Source: JAAXGX01 sp965203565 (GTDB lineage Bacteria; Acidobacteriota; Vicinamibacteria; Vicinamibacterales; UBA8438). From it: DNA of 64,000 nt. Shown in pieces: positions 1 through 9,093 of this stretch. The DNA is taken from contig OZ241896.1 of assembly GCA_965203565.1 (NCBI GenBank), forward strand, positions 1,488,001-1,552,000, written 5' to 3'. The notes beneath the pieces were generated by a model that was given only the letters and a program-made list of their open reading frames with translations, did no database searches and was not told the DNA's origin. Every line of letters begins with the position of its first letter. Within the stretch, counting starts at the first letter, position 1. Position numbers and translations under genes: made by a program.

Positions 1-948
1 CCGGTGCGCCTCGGCGGCGTCCGCGAACCGGAACGTCGCGTGCACGACCGGCCGGAGCCGCTTCGCCGCGAGCAGTGGCCAGACGTGCTTCCGGACGGCG
101 TCCGCGATCGCCCCCTTCTGCTCGACCGGCCGGGACCGGAGCGTCGATCCGGTCAGGACCGCGCGCCGCGACATGAGCTGCGCCAGGTCGACCTCCGCCG
201 CCGCGCCGCCCATCAGCCCGATCGTCACGATGCGGCCCTCCGTCGCCAGCACGTCGAGGTTCCGCCGCAGGTACGAGCCGCCGACCACGTCCAGGATCAG
301 ATCGACGCCGGCGCCGCCGGTCGCCGCCTTGATCTCGGTGACGAAATCGCGCTCGCGGTAGTTGACGGCCAGCTCGGCGCCCAGCCGCGCGCACGCCGCG
401 CACTTCGCGTCCGATCCGGCGGTGGCGAAGACCCGCGCCCCGCGGAGGCAGGCGAGCGGGATCGCCGTCGTGCCGATTCCGCTCGATCCGCCGTGGACGA
501 GCAGCGTTTCGCCCGCCCGCAGCCGGCCCCGGTCGAACACGTTCGTCCAGACCGTGAAGCAGGCTTCCGGCAGGGCCGCCGCCTCGACCGTATCGACGCC
601 GTCCGGCGCGGGCAGGCATTGCGGCGCCGGCGCGGCGCAGTACTCCGCATAGCCCCCGCCGGCGACGAGCGCGCAGACCGGGTCGCCGACCGACCAGCCG
701 TCGACCCCCGCGCCGACCGCGGCGACCGCGCCTGACACCTCCAGGCCGGGCAGGTCCGAGACGCCGGGCGGCGGCGGGTAAAGGCCCTGCCGCTGCATCA
801 CGTCCGCCCGGTTGACGCCGGCCGCCGCCACCTCGATCAGCAGCTCGCCGCCGGCCGGCGGCGGCGTGGGGCGTTCGCATCGGATCAGCGATTCGGGAGG
901 GCCGCCGCCCCGGATCTCGACGGCGCGCATCGTCTGCGGAACCGGCAT
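1..948 (-). CDS. NAD(P)H:quinone oxidoreductase, PIG3/zinc-less MDR family (3' end outside window)
   Basis: Reading leftward, the protein begins MRAVEIRGGGPPESLIR and continues as a medium-chain dehydrogenase/reductase without zinc ligands. Visible landmarks are AAGVNRADVMQRQGLYPPPP near residue 40, the GroES-like segment LPGLEVSGAV, and a nucleotide-binding stretch LLVHGGSSGIGTTAIPLAC followed by INYRERDF-like sequence. This pattern is typical of PIG3-type quinone oxidoreductases, which reduce quinones with NADPH in the cytosol. The frame stays open to base 1, so the last residues are missing. ATG at 948 and ATG at 930 are both possible starts; neither has a strong ribosome site. The gene is divergent from the ACT-domain gene, with a TATAAT-like element at 957-962 between them. 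Confidence 0.85.
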   Translation of the reverse strand, partial: MPVPQTMRAVEIRGGGPPESLIRCERPTPPPAGGELLIEVAAAGVNRADVMQRQGLYPPPPGVSDLPGLEVSGAVAAVGAGVDGWSVGDPVCALVAGGGYAEYCAAPAPQCLPAPDGVDTVEAAALPEACFTVWTNVFDRGRLRAGETLLVHGGSSGIGTTAIPLACLRGARVFATAGSDAKCAACARLGAELAVNYRERDFVTEIKAATGGAGVDLILDVVGGSYLRRNLDVLATEGRIVTIGLMGGAAAEVDLAQLMSRRAVLTGSTLRSRPVEQKGAIADAVRKHVWPLLAAKRLRPVVHATFRFADAAEAHR

Positions 949-991
949 CGCGCGAGTATAATCGCGCCGTCTCCCGATTGCGCGGTTCCGG

Positions 992-1432
992 ATGAGCGTG
1001 AAGATCAGTCGCGTGAAGCTGTGGCGGACCGACGTCCGCAACGAACCTGGCGCGCTCGCCGCGGTGCTCGATCCGCTGGCGCAGTGCGGCGCCGACGTCC
1101 AGGTGATCATGAAGTACTCCGTCCCCGGGCGCTCCAGCCGCGCCACGGTCGAGGTCTTCCCCGGCAGGGGCAAGCGGGCCGCCGCCGCGGCCCGGGCGGC
1201 GGGGTTCAGCCTGTCGCCCACGCCGGTGCTGATGGTCGAGGGGGCGAACCGTCCGGGGCTGGCGTACGCCATGGCCAACACGGTGGCGTGGGCCGGCGTC
1301 GTCATCCGCTTCCTGTCGGCCCAGGTCGTCGGCGAACGGTACTCGGCCCTGCTCGGGTTCGAGACCGACGCGGAGGCGCGCAAGGCGGGATCGCTGATCC
1401 GCCGCGTCGCCGGCGGCGAGACGGCGGGGTGA
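992..1432 (+). CDS. ACT domain-containing protein
   Basis: A 146-residue protein with two consecutive ACT-like halves. The first (about residues 10-60) includes RNEPGALAAVLDPLAQCGADV, the classic ligand-binding loop of amino-acid-sensing ACT domains. The second (about 75-130) includes VEGANRPGLAYAMANTVAWAG. There is no attached enzyme domain, so it is probably a stand-alone regulator or amino-acid sensor. It ends four bases before the dapB-like gene and is followed by dapA, so a role linked to lysine or diaminopimelate synthesis is a reasonable inference. A TATAAT box at 957-962 fits as its -10 element. Confidence 0.8.
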   Translation: MSVKISRVKLWRTDVRNEPGALAAVLDPLAQCGADVQVIMKYSVPGRSSRATVEVFPGRGKRAAAAARAAGFSLSPTPVLMVEGANRPGLAYAMANTVAWAGVVIRFLSAQVVGERYSALLGFETDAEARKAGSLIRRVAGGETAG

Positions 1433-1436
1433 CCGG

Positions 1437-2135
1437 ATGCCGATCCGGGTCGTCATTGTCGGCTACGGCCGGATGGGGAAGACCGTCGAGGCGCTGTGCG
1501 GGTCGTACGACTGCGAGGTGGTCGAGCGGCTCGACGTCCACAACAACCTCCGGGGCGCAGGGATCGCCGCCGCGCGCCTGCCGCCGGCCGACGTGGCGAT
1601 CGACTTCTCGACGGCGGACGCCGTCGCCGTCAACCTGCCGAGGCTGGCGGCGGCCGGCCTCGACGCCGTGATCGGGACAACCGGCTGGAGCGCCCACGAG
1701 CAGCGGCTGCGGACGCTGGCGGCCGACGCCGGGATCGGCGTGGTCGCCGCCGCCAACTTCTCGCTCGGGGTGAACCTGTTCCAGGCGATCGTCGAGCGGA
1801 GCGCCGCGCTGCTCGCCGGGCGCGACGACTTCGGCGCCTGGATTCACGAAGGCCACCACGCCGCCAAGCAGGACGCCCCGTCCGGCACCGCGCTGGCGCT
1901 GCAGGCGGCGATGCGCGAGGCGGGGTATGCGCGCGCGATCGACGTCGCCTCGACGCGCGCCGGCAGGATGCCGGGAACCCACACCGTCGGGTACGACGGC
2001 CCGTTCGACACGATCACGCTGAACCACACGGCGCGCGACCGCGCCACGTTCGCGCGCGGCGCGCTCGAAGCGGCGCGCTGGGTGCGCGGCCGGCGCGGCT
2101 GGTTCACGATGCGCGACGTGCTCGGGTTCGGCTGA
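1437..2135 (+). CDS. dapB: 4-hydroxy-tetrahydrodipicolinate reductase
   Basis: DapB reduces the DapA product to tetrahydrodipicolinate with NAD(P)H in the diaminopimelate/lysine pathway. The 232-residue protein has the N-terminal dinucleotide motif GYGRMG (residues 9-14), the GTTG loop (80-83), and the substrate motif HHAAKQDAPSGTA with His140, His141 and Lys144 in the expected catalytic positions. It is somewhat short compared with the usual 240-270 residues because the loops are compact. It starts four bases after the ACT-domain gene and lies 11 bases before dapA, so the three form an operon. Confidence 0.93.
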   Translation: MPIRVVIVGYGRMGKTVEALCGSYDCEVVERLDVHNNLRGAGIAAARLPPADVAIDFSTADAVAVNLPRLAAAGLDAVIGTTGWSAHEQRLRTLAADAGIGVVAAANFSLGVNLFQAIVERSAALLAGRDDFGAWIHEGHHAAKQDAPSGTALALQAAMREAGYARAIDVASTRAGRMPGTHTVGYDGPFDTITLNHTARDRATFARGALEAARWVRGRRGWFTMRDVLGFG

Positions 2136-2146
2136 GTCCGCCGAAG

Positions 2147-3034
2147 ATGCGAGCCCGTTGGGCGGGGTGCGGCACGGCGCTCGTCACGCCGTTCACCGCG
2201 GACGGCGGCCTCGACGAGCAGGCCGTCACGCGGCTGGCGCGGCGTCAGATCGACGCCGGCGTCCACTTCCTCGTCCCGTGCGGCACGACCGGCGAGAGCC
2301 CCACCCTCTCGCCCGCCGAGAAGCTCCGCGTCGTCGAGCTCGTCGCCGCCGCGGCGGACGGCCGCGCGCCGGTGCTGGCCGGCGCGGGCGGCTACGACAC
2401 CCGCGCCGCCGCCGCGCTCGCCCGCGACATGGCGGCGGCCGGCGCCGACGGTCTGCTCTCCGTCACGCCGTACTACAACAAGCCGACGCCCGACGGGCTG
2501 TACCGGCATTACGCCACTATCGCCGACGCCGCGGACCTGCCGATCGTCGTCTACAATGTCCCGGGCCGGACCGGCTGCAACGTCGCGCCGGCCACGCTCG
2601 CGCGCCTCGCCGAGATCCCGTCGGTGGTCGGCGTCAAGGAAGCGTCCGGCGACCTCGGCCAACTGTGCGAGATCTGCCGCGCGGCGCCGGACGGCTTCAG
2701 CGTGCTGTCGGGCGACGACGCCGCCACCCTCCCCCTGATGGCGCTGGGCGGCGCCGGCGTGATCTCGGTCGCCGCCAACGAAGCCCCGGCCGAGATGGCG
2801 GCGCTGGTCGACCTGGCCGCCGGCGGCGACTTCCGGGCGGCGCGCGCCGCGCACGAACGGCTGCTGCCGCTGATGCAGGTCAACTTCGTCGAGTCGAACC
2901 CGATCCCGGTGAAGGCGGCGCTGGCCGCGATGGGCCTGATCGAAGAGGCCTACCGCCTGCCGATGGCGCCGCCCGCTCCCGCCTCGCGCGCGCGCATCGC
3001 CGAGGCGCTGCGGGAACTGGGGCTCGAAGGGTGA
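2147..3034 (+). CDS. dapA: 4-hydroxy-tetrahydrodipicolinate synthase
   Basis: DapA condenses pyruvate with aspartate semialdehyde, the committed step of lysine and diaminopimelate synthesis. The 295-residue protein has GTTGES (46-51), the catalytic tyrosine in YNVPGRTG (Tyr136) and the Schiff-base lysine in GVKEASGD (Lys164), so it looks intact and of normal length. ATG at 2147 was chosen because it lies just after dapB and gives the standard MRARWAGCGTALVTPF start. The last ~190 bp of this gene occur again, in degenerate form, at 8900-9092. Confidence 0.95.
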   Translation: MRARWAGCGTALVTPFTADGGLDEQAVTRLARRQIDAGVHFLVPCGTTGESPTLSPAEKLRVVELVAAAADGRAPVLAGAGGYDTRAAAALARDMAAAGADGLLSVTPYYNKPTPDGLYRHYATIADAADLPIVVYNVPGRTGCNVAPATLARLAEIPSVVGVKEASGDLGQLCEICRAAPDGFSVLSGDDAATLPLMALGGAGVISVAANEAPAEMAALVDLAAGGDFRAARAAHERLLPLMQVNFVESNPIPVKAALAAMGLIEEAYRLPMAPPAPASRARIAEALRELGLEG

Positions 3035-3060
3035 AGAGCCGCCTTCTCGAGAATCCAGCC

Positions 3061-3109
3061 ATGTGGAGCTATCCGGTGAAACTGACGACCGGAGGCGCAC
3101 ACCACTGGA
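3061..3109 (+). pseudogene. 5' remnant of a second hicB antitoxin gene
   Basis: The fragment encodes MWSYPVKLTTGG and then breaks off. It matches the start of the intact hicB at 9533 almost exactly, and the 20 or so bases before the ATG also match. Relative to the intact copy a stretch has been deleted between two short CCG-containing repeats, and the remainder is cut off by a small palindromic element at 3110. This is dead sequence left by a duplication of the dapA-hicB neighbourhood. Confidence 0.7.
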
Positions 3110-3267
3110 CAGTCCGTGGTGAAAGTCCCCGCTGCATTCGAGCAGCGATGCATCCCGCCTGACGGCGTTGTTCGTCGGTTGCGTATGCCCAATATGCGCC
3201 CTCCTCACGCCTTGTCAGGCGGGCGCCTCGCCGCTCTCGGTGCGACGCGGGGTTCCACCACGGGCTG
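3110..3267 (+). mobile_element. 158-bp palindromic element, copy A
   Basis: The left end reads CAGTCCGTGGTGAAAGTCC and the right end is CCACCACGGGCTG, its inverted repeat. The flanks carry a perfect 4-bp duplication, TGGA, at 3106-3109 and 3268-3271. Internally CCCGCCTGAC and GTCAGGCGGG form a second inverted pair, so most of the element can fold into one long hairpin. There is no transposase gene. This copy truncates the hicB remnant. Confidence 0.88.
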
Positions 3268-3356
3268 TGGAGGGCGGGAAACGGCCGGACGACCGTTGCC
3301 GGTCAACTACCCGTCAACTAGATCAAATCGCTTTTTTTCAACAACTTGCCTGGATT

Positions 3357-4871
3357 TCAAGCAGGCTCGGCCCGCTGTCCGTCAACTATCCCGCCGGCGG
3401 AAACGCCGGCCCAGTGGGGCACGTACTTCCGCAGCTTCGGGGCCGCGTGCTCGTCGAACGGCCTGATCGCGCCCGCGTCCACCGCCTCGTGGATGCGGCG
3501 GGAGACCATCGCCTTGTTGTTCATCGTGACGCCGAACCGCTCCCGCAGCGACGCGTTGGTCAGGAAGTCCCGCGTCACGTGCTTCAGGCAGGCGTGCAGG
3601 TAGCAGGCCCGCACCCGCTCGGCCCGGTCCATGTCGGCCATCGGCTTGCGGCCGAAGAGGACGACGCGGGTGAAGCCGGGCGGCGCCTCGAAGAGCGGCG
3701 CCGGAAGCTGGTGGGCCTCGACCTGCGCCACCACCTTGTCGATGCCGCTGCCGCGCTCTTCGCAGATGTCGAACCGGCGCAGGAGCGACGCCAGCGCCTC
3801 GTTGCGGGAGGCGGGCGGACTGTCGAGAAAGCGTTCGGTGTCCACCAGCGGCTCGCCGGGATTCGTGATCTCGACGCGGCCGTCGAAGATTTCGATCATC
3901 GGCCCGGCGCCGGTCACCGAGAAGTCCTGATGGATCAGCGCGTTCGCCACCAGCTCGCGCACCGCCGGCTCGGGAAACTCCGGGACGGTCCGGCGCAACG
4001 CCGGCCCGATCTCCTCGCGCTTCGGCAGCCGGGCGTCGACGTAGCCGATCAGCCCCTCGAAGCCGGCGGCGTACCCCGTCGTCTCCTCGCGTTCTCCCAG
4101 CGCCTCGGTGCGGCCCCGGCCGCGGTACTCGACGACCCGCGCGGCCTTGCGCGCCAGCGGCGGAAAATCGCCGAGGTTCCTGGCGAACAGGATGGCGCCC
4201 AGGTTCGTGACGTCGAAGCCGCCGGCCTCGCACGGCGCGACGATCCGGTCCTGCTGCAGCGCCTCGAGAATCGCGGCCCGGCCGTCGGGCAGCGGCCGGC
4301 CGAGCAGATGGAAGTACGCCGGGTAGTCGAGCCGGAGCAGGGTCTCTTCGCCGCTCAGCCGTTCCGCCGCGACCCCATCCTCGAAGCGCGTCCGGTCGAA
4401 CCGGCGCCAGAGCGCGCGTTCCTTCTCCGGATAGTCCTTGAGCTTGCGCTTCGTGCCGCCGACCCGGATGAACTCGACGCCCTCGAACGCCACCGGCCGG
4501 TGCGCGGCGCGGTCGATCTCCAGAAGCACGACGCGCCGCTCGTCGACGGAGACTTCCCGGAAGCGAAAGTCGATCCGCGGATTGAGCAGGCGCAGCAGCC
4601 ACGTTTCCAGCGGCTCGGCGCCCTGCTTCGCCGCGCCGGGCGAAAAGCGTGTGCCGACCACCGCGTGCGCGCCGTCCTCGATTCCCCACAGCACGTACGC
4701 GCGCGCCTTGTCGTGCAGGGCCGCCGCGTTCGCCAGCGCCGACACGTACTCGCCGATGGCGCGGGGATCGCGCTGGTCGACCTTGAACTCCACCCACTCG
4801 GTCTCGTGCGGCAACCGGCGCAGCTCCCGCACCAAGCCGAGGAGATAGTCACGGTCCCGGCGGTTGGTCAC
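3357..4871 (-). CDS. ATP-binding protein with AlbA_2 (Schlafen-like) N-terminal domain
   Basis: The 504-residue protein starts VTNRRDRDYLLGLVRELRR. It has an AlbA_2/divergent-AAA-4 putative nucleic-acid-binding domain (ETEWVEFKVDQRDP, ALANAAALHDKARAYVLWGIED, about residues 15-140). The C-terminal half looks like the helicase-associated ATPase of COG2865 (VRELVANALIHQDFSVTG, ITNPGEPLV, ICEERGSGIDKV, about 290-400), followed by a winged-helix tail. Such proteins are common in accessory islands and are thought to be transcriptional or defence regulators; the exact role is unknown. The GTG start at 4871 gives the usual N-terminus, although the frame is open further upstream. Confidence 0.82.
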   Translation of the reverse strand: MTNRRDRDYLLGLVRELRRLPHETEWVEFKVDQRDPRAIGEYVSALANAAALHDKARAYVLWGIEDGAHAVVGTRFSPGAAKQGAEPLETWLLRLLNPRIDFRFREVSVDERRVVLLEIDRAAHRPVAFEGVEFIRVGGTKRKLKDYPEKERALWRRFDRTRFEDGVAAERLSGEETLLRLDYPAYFHLLGRPLPDGRAAILEALQQDRIVAPCEAGGFDVTNLGAILFARNLGDFPPLARKAARVVEYRGRGRTEALGEREETTGYAAGFEGLIGYVDARLPKREEIGPALRRTVPEFPEPAVRELVANALIHQDFSVTGAGPMIEIFDGRVEITNPGEPLVDTERFLDSPPASRNEALASLLRRFDICEERGSGIDKVVAQVEAHQLPAPLFEAPPGFTRVVLFGRKPMADMDRAERVRACYLHACLKHVTRDFLTNASLRERFGVTMNNKAMVSRRIHEAVDAGAIRPFDEHAAPKLRKYVPHWAGVSAGGIVDGQRAEPA

Positions 4872-5230
4872 GTCTCGGCGCCAGTCTACCGCCTCGAAGG
4901 GTTGGCCGGGTAGCGCAGCGTGGCGCTCGACCTCGCCTCGTGGCGCTGGACGCCCGCAACGGGCGGCAGTACGCGGACGTTGGATCTGACGGCTCGGATG
5001 ATCCGAGCGCGTCACCGGGTCGTCCTATCGACACCCCCGGTTCACCCGCTTCGCTGTCGCGTGCGGCGCTGTTCGCCGGCGATATCGTCCAGGGCATGTC
5101 GTTGATCCCTTTCGAGGCCGACCCCGGCCACGTTCGTGGCTTTGGCGTCCACACCGGTCAGTTGCTGGCGCGACTTTCTGGTCACGGAGAATCGTCCGGA
5201 GCGAAGCCCCGGAAATCCAATGCAAAAAGA
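4872..5230. other. intergenic stretch without a convincing gene
   Basis: All frames here give low-complexity arginine-rich products. The segment reading DIVQGMSLIPFEADPGHVRGF is open on the plus strand, but I recognise no family. I see no repeat copy, no IS end and no RNA gene. Confidence 0.4.
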
Positions 5231-5440
5231 ATGGCCGTGGCAGGGGCGAGCAAGAGAAAAACGACGCCGGCGTCGCATGCTACGCAGCAACCCACAGAGG
5301 CGTCGATCTCCCTTGCCGACAAAGTGGGTTTGACTGTCCGAATCGAGATCAATCTGCCGGCGGTCGATGACCAGTATAATGCGACAAGATTTTCAAGAGC
5401 ATTCGCGAGAACCTCTAAACCTTCTGTCGAATCAGAATGA
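5231..5440 (+). pseudogene. degraded small hypothetical gene, frameshifted near its 3' end
   Basis: ATG at 5231 opens MAVAGASKRKTTPASHATQ and reaches LTVRIEINLPAVDDQYNA, after which the reading frame becomes arginine-rich. In a neighbouring frame the DNA at about 5386-5419 reads KIFKSIRENL followed by a stop, which looks like the natural C-terminus (EINLPA...KIFKSIREN) seen in small proteins that sit beside restriction or abortive genes. A one- or two-base indel near 5385 therefore seems to have broken it. Family assignment is tentative. Confidence 0.4.
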
Positions 5441-5615
5441 ACGCGATGAACAGAAAGGGTACCAATTCATGTTCGCGGGGTCGGTGCTGGCGATCAGGAA
5501 TCCCCGCGGTCACGAAGTATCGATTCCAGAATCCCCGGATCAATGCCTGGATCACCTGTCGCTCGTGTCGCTCCTGCTGCGACGCCTGGAGAGAGCAGGT
5601 TTCAGGTGTGAGTGA
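5441..5615 (+). pseudogene. C-terminal remnant of a TIGR02391 (Ymh-type) family protein
   Basis: Only the last ~55 codons remain: NERDEQKGYQFMFAGSVLAIRNPRG, HEVS, then LSLVSLLLRRLERAGFRCE and a stop. The RNPR-H motif and the two C-terminal helices are hallmarks of TIGR02391 proteins, which often neighbour restriction-modification or other defence genes. Roughly two thirds of a normal protein is missing upstream. It lies just past the 3' end of a DNA methyltransferase on the opposite strand. Confidence 0.6.
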
Positions 5616-5684
5616 ACCGGCATGTCCCGCCGAATCGCTCTCCTCGGTGAACCGTAGTGGGTTTCGATTTCATGACTTGGCCTG

Positions 5685-8645
5685 CTATGCGGGCCGAGTC
5701 GCCTTGCCGCCGTGCACCGTCGGCTCGCTGCACCACTGGGTGCGGAGCACCGCGAGCGGCTCCAGGATCGACCGGGGCAGACCGAGGAGTTCGACGAGCA
5801 CGGCAGCGTCCAGCGCCTGCCGGGTCTCGTCGCGGTACGCCTCGTTCGCCGGAAGGAAAGGGCGATCCTTGAACCGGTCGAACAGGTCGCGGGCGCAGGC
5901 GTGCTGCGCGTCGGTGAGCGCCCGCGGGTCGAGCACCGGCAAGTCCGGCAGCCGGCTGACGGTCAGGCAGGCGCGCCCGGCCTGCTGCACCGACCCCTGC
6001 TGCCAGAAGAGCATCAGGCCGGGCGTGGTGTTGGCCCACAGGACCGCGACGGTTTCGTGGCGTCGCTCGGTCAGCAGGAAGTTGGGCCAAGCCCGGCCGC
6101 CGAGCGTGGACGTCGGAGTCAGGCAGGCGGCGAGACTCTGCGAGTTGAGACGGAAGTCACGATTGAAGTGCAGGCGGGTCGCCGTACCCCATGCGTCGGC
6201 GGCCCGTTCGTCCGCGCGTTCACGGACCACGCCCTCGCTGTCCGGCTGGACGATCAGGCATCGCTCCCGGCTGGCGTCGTGACCCCACAGGACCGGGAAC
6301 GTCGGCGCGGCGGTCCGGATAGACACGACGTCGAACGGCCCGCGGAACGCGCCCGCGCCTTCGTCAGCGCCGTTCTCGCCCCAATTCGTCCTGCGCCGGC
6401 CCTCGATGCCGTTGATGTCACGATCGATCAGGCCGCGCGCGCCCAGTGCTCCCAGGGGCGCCACCGGCAGGGCGTGCGTGTCGTTCGTGCGCGGGAGCGT
6501 CAACGCGCCGTCCCGCAGCCCCCGGACCGCGTCGACGACGTCCGGATGCGTGACGGTCGCGCAGCCGCCGTCGTCCCACGTGCCGACTACGCAGATCCCG
6601 CAGAGATCGTCGCCGAGCATGACCCGGCTCCGCGCGCGCCGCGCCGCTTCCCGGATCGCCGCGGCCAGCCCGGCCGCCTCGGTGGCCGACGCCGGGCGCT
6701 TCCGCAGCGCCACGAACGTCACCGGAGCTTCCGGAGCATCCTCCACCCTGCCGTCGGCGTCGTCCCGGCGGCGGGCGACGATCAGCACTTCCCCCATCCC
6801 GGTATCGGCGGAGAACGACTTCCGGTCGTCGCGGCCGGCGGACGCCAGGCTGATCACCGTCGTCGCTTCGTACCGTGACCGCAGCAGTGCGCGGCTCGCC
6901 GCCCATGCGTTCCCCTGCAGCAGGCTGAGCGGCATCACCAGCGCCAGCACGCCGCCCGGCTTCACCTTGGCTTCGGCCAGATCGAGGAAGTTCGAGGCGA
7001 GGCCGGCGTTGCCATGTCCGGCCGGCCGCCTGACGTCCTTGCGAATCGTCTTCAGCAGGTTCGACATGGCGGCCTGTTCGGCGTCGTCGGCGCCGAGGCC
7101 CGCGAACGACGGCACCGGCACGTCGGCCACCTCGTGGTTGGTCGGCCGCGTGAACGGGGGATTCATGATCACCAGGTCCATCGACCGGTGCTCCAGCAGA
7201 AACGTGTCGCTCCATCCCTCGCCCTGCCGGTCCACGCCCGCCGCTCCCGCCGTGCCGCGGTGCACTTCGATGCCGGTCCGCTCGAACAGCCCCGTGCCGT
7301 GCTGCTTGCGGATCAGGTCGAGCGCGCCGAGGGCGAAGTCCGCCGCCGCGCCTGCGTCCTGGCGGCCGTACGGCAGCAGGTGCACCTGCGTCCGCTCGAA
7401 CGGCGTCGTCGGGTGGGCGCTCGACAGCATCGAGGTGGTCAGATGCGTTGCGGCCGGCATGATGTCGGCGGCGAAGATCGCCCCTTCCAACATCCCGCGG
7501 TGGATCGCGGCGTCGTCGCCCCCTGCGCGACGATGCCGCGCCAGCAGGGCGTGGTACGCGGCGGTGATCAGCGTGCCGGTGCCGCAGGCGAAGTCGCACG
7601 CCCGCAGCCCGGTCACCGCGTCGGCGTCCCGCCAGTCGACGTCGAGCAGTCCGACCGCCAGCTCCGCCAGCAGCGCGGCCGATTCGGGCCTCGTGTAGAA
7701 CGTCGCGAGGAACTTGCGGTCGCTGATCAACCTCTGGAAGGTCCGGCCGTACAGATCGTGCGACCGCGTGACGCCGTGGGCGTCCAGCTCGCTCGACACG
7801 CTGGCGAGCCGGGCCAGCAGGCGAGACGCCGTCCCGTCCGGAATCGGCGTCAGCACTTCCCGGGCGACGTGGAAGATCGGCCAGTAGTTGATCCGGAGGA
7901 TTCGCTCCCACTCCCGCAGCACCGGCGCTTTCGGCAGGGCGCCGCGCCGGCGGATCTCGTCGAGCGTTCGCACGTCGTGGACGCCGGCGAGCATCGTCTG
8001 GAAGGTGAGCGCATTGGCGACGATCGCCATCGCCATTCGCGACGTCTGCTCGCCGTCCTCCTGGCGCAGCGTCGCGGCGATGCGTTCGTTGACGGCGGGC
8101 CGGTCCGCGGTCGCCTCCCGCAACCGCGCCGCGGCTTCGGCGACGCCGGTCTCCAGCACGTCCAGGCTTCGCGCGACGGCCCGCTCCGAGATCGACGCGC
8201 TCTCGATCATGCCGGCGAGGTCGTCCACGCCGCCCGTGATCCAGCCGGCGCCCGGATACCGAACGTGGCCGTCGGCGCCGGCGTGAGAGAAGATGCAGTA
8301 ATCGTACGTCGCCTGCGCGGTCTGCTCGTCGAGCGCCGCCTGCGGCGCGTGCTGCAGTGCGGCCGGCGCCCGGAGCGCAAGACACTGCTCGATGGCGTCG
8401 CCCGAGTCCGCCAGCTCCCGGCCGAGCCGCGCGACGGCGTCCTGCTCCACCGTCCGGGCCGGCACGTACTCGCTCTCGACCACCACCGGCGCGCCCCGCG
8501 GGTTGCGCACGATCAGGTCGGGCTGGCCGCCGCCCTTGACGGCGCGGTGCTGCTCCGCCGTCAGATCCCGCCGCCAGCGCGGATGCTTCGTCCGCAGCAC
8601 GCGCGCGAGCGCCTCGTTGAACGATCGCTCGCTGTTCGTCGCCAT
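5685..8645 (-). CDS. large N6-adenine DNA methyltransferase, possible type IIG-like restriction-modification protein
   Basis: The 986-residue protein carries the class I methyltransferase motifs in gamma order: TFYTRPESAALLAEL (motif X, ~315-330), FACGTGTL (SAM-binding motif I, 352-359) and NPPF (catalytic motif IV, 495-498). The first 60 residues include PDLIV followed by VVVESEY (Asp43, Glu57, Glu59), which resembles a PD-(D/E)xK nuclease core with Glu in place of Lys. A fused restriction nuclease is therefore possible but unproven. The C-terminal ~300 residues (ASLAACLTP-type sequence, PTSTLGGRAWPNFLL) may be a target-recognition region. A broken TIGR02391 gene lies downstream. Known function: DNA adenine methylation; restriction activity is inference. 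Confidence 0.85.
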   Translation of the reverse strand: MATNSERSFNEALARVLRTKHPRWRRDLTAEQHRAVKGGGQPDLIVRNPRGAPVVVESEYVPARTVEQDAVARLGRELADSGDAIEQCLALRAPAALQHAPQAALDEQTAQATYDYCIFSHAGADGHVRYPGAGWITGGVDDLAGMIESASISERAVARSLDVLETGVAEAAARLREATADRPAVNERIAATLRQEDGEQTSRMAMAIVANALTFQTMLAGVHDVRTLDEIRRRGALPKAPVLREWERILRINYWPIFHVAREVLTPIPDGTASRLLARLASVSSELDAHGVTRSHDLYGRTFQRLISDRKFLATFYTRPESAALLAELAVGLLDVDWRDADAVTGLRACDFACGTGTLITAAYHALLARHRRAGGDDAAIHRGMLEGAIFAADIMPAATHLTTSMLSSAHPTTPFERTQVHLLPYGRQDAGAAADFALGALDLIRKQHGTGLFERTGIEVHRGTAGAAGVDRQGEGWSDTFLLEHRSMDLVIMNPPFTRPTNHEVADVPVPSFAGLGADDAEQAAMSNLLKTIRKDVRRPAGHGNAGLASNFLDLAEAKVKPGGVLALVMPLSLLQGNAWAASRALLRSRYEATTVISLASAGRDDRKSFSADTGMGEVLIVARRRDDADGRVEDAPEAPVTFVALRKRPASATEAAGLAAAIREAARRARSRVMLGDDLCGICVVGTWDDGGCATVTHPDVVDAVRGLRDGALTLPRTNDTHALPVAPLGALGARGLIDRDINGIEGRRRTNWGENGADEGAGAFRGPFDVVSIRTAAPTFPVLWGHDASRERCLIVQPDSEGVVRERADERAADAWGTATRLHFNRDFRLNSQSLAACLTPTSTLGGRAWPNFLLTERRHETVAVLWANTTPGLMLFWQQGSVQQAGRACLTVSRLPDLPVLDPRALTDAQHACARDLFDRFKDRPFLPANEAYRDETRQALDAAVLVELLGLPRSILEPLAVLRTQWCSEPTVHGGKATRPA

Positions 8646-8899
8646 CCGGTATCGGTTGCGGAGCGCTGCCGGCCCGTCGCGGACGTCATCCGGTTCAGGC
8701 GGATGCGTCGAAGGGATGGTCCATCATGACGTCCGGCAGCGCCGGCGCGAGCGCCGCGGGCGCCTGGACGCCGCGGCCTGTCCGGGCGAGCTGACCGGGG
8801 GGCGGCGCCGTGGACGATCTGCCGCCCGGAGCATGCAGTGTATCACCATGGCGCATGCAGGACACGAGCGCCGAACTCGCTCGCCGAGTCCGGCGACTC

Positions 8900-9092
8900 C
8901 ACGAACGGCTGCCGCCGCTGATGCAGGTCAACTTCGTCGAGTCGAACCCGATCCCGGTGAAGGCGGCGCTGGCCGCGATGGGTCTGGATGGGTCTGATCG
9001 AGGAGGCCTACCGCCTGCCGATGGCGCCGCCCGCTCCCGCCTCCCGCGCGCGCATCGCCGAGGCGCTGCGAGAGCTGAGACTCGAAGAGTGA
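8900..9092 (+). pseudogene. duplicated 3' fragment of dapA
   Basis: This stretch repeats the last ~190 bp of dapA (2860-3034), encoding LMQVNFVESNPIPVKAAL and the EAYRLPMAPPAPASRARI tail with its stop. It differs by a few substitutions and a 10-bp tandem duplication (ATGGGTCTGG ATGGGTCTG) that shifts the frame. It cannot be a functional enzyme because about 80% of the gene is absent. It shows that the dapA tail and the neighbouring hic genes were copied together. Confidence 0.85.
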
Positions 9093-9093
9093 A

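Noticed and set aside
3110..3267. Possible group II intron remnant, because GTGAAAGTCC resembles an intron domain I motif
   Set aside because: The element is 158 bp, ends in perfect inverted repeats, makes 4-bp target duplications, and lacks intron 5' and domain V/VI sequences.
3315..3350. Rho-independent terminator at the T-run near 3330
   Set aside because: The T-run has no GC-rich stem directly upstream.
8695..8890. Short gene ending DVMMDHPFDASA on the minus strand
   Set aside because: No recognisable family, start site or supporting context; composition resembles noise.
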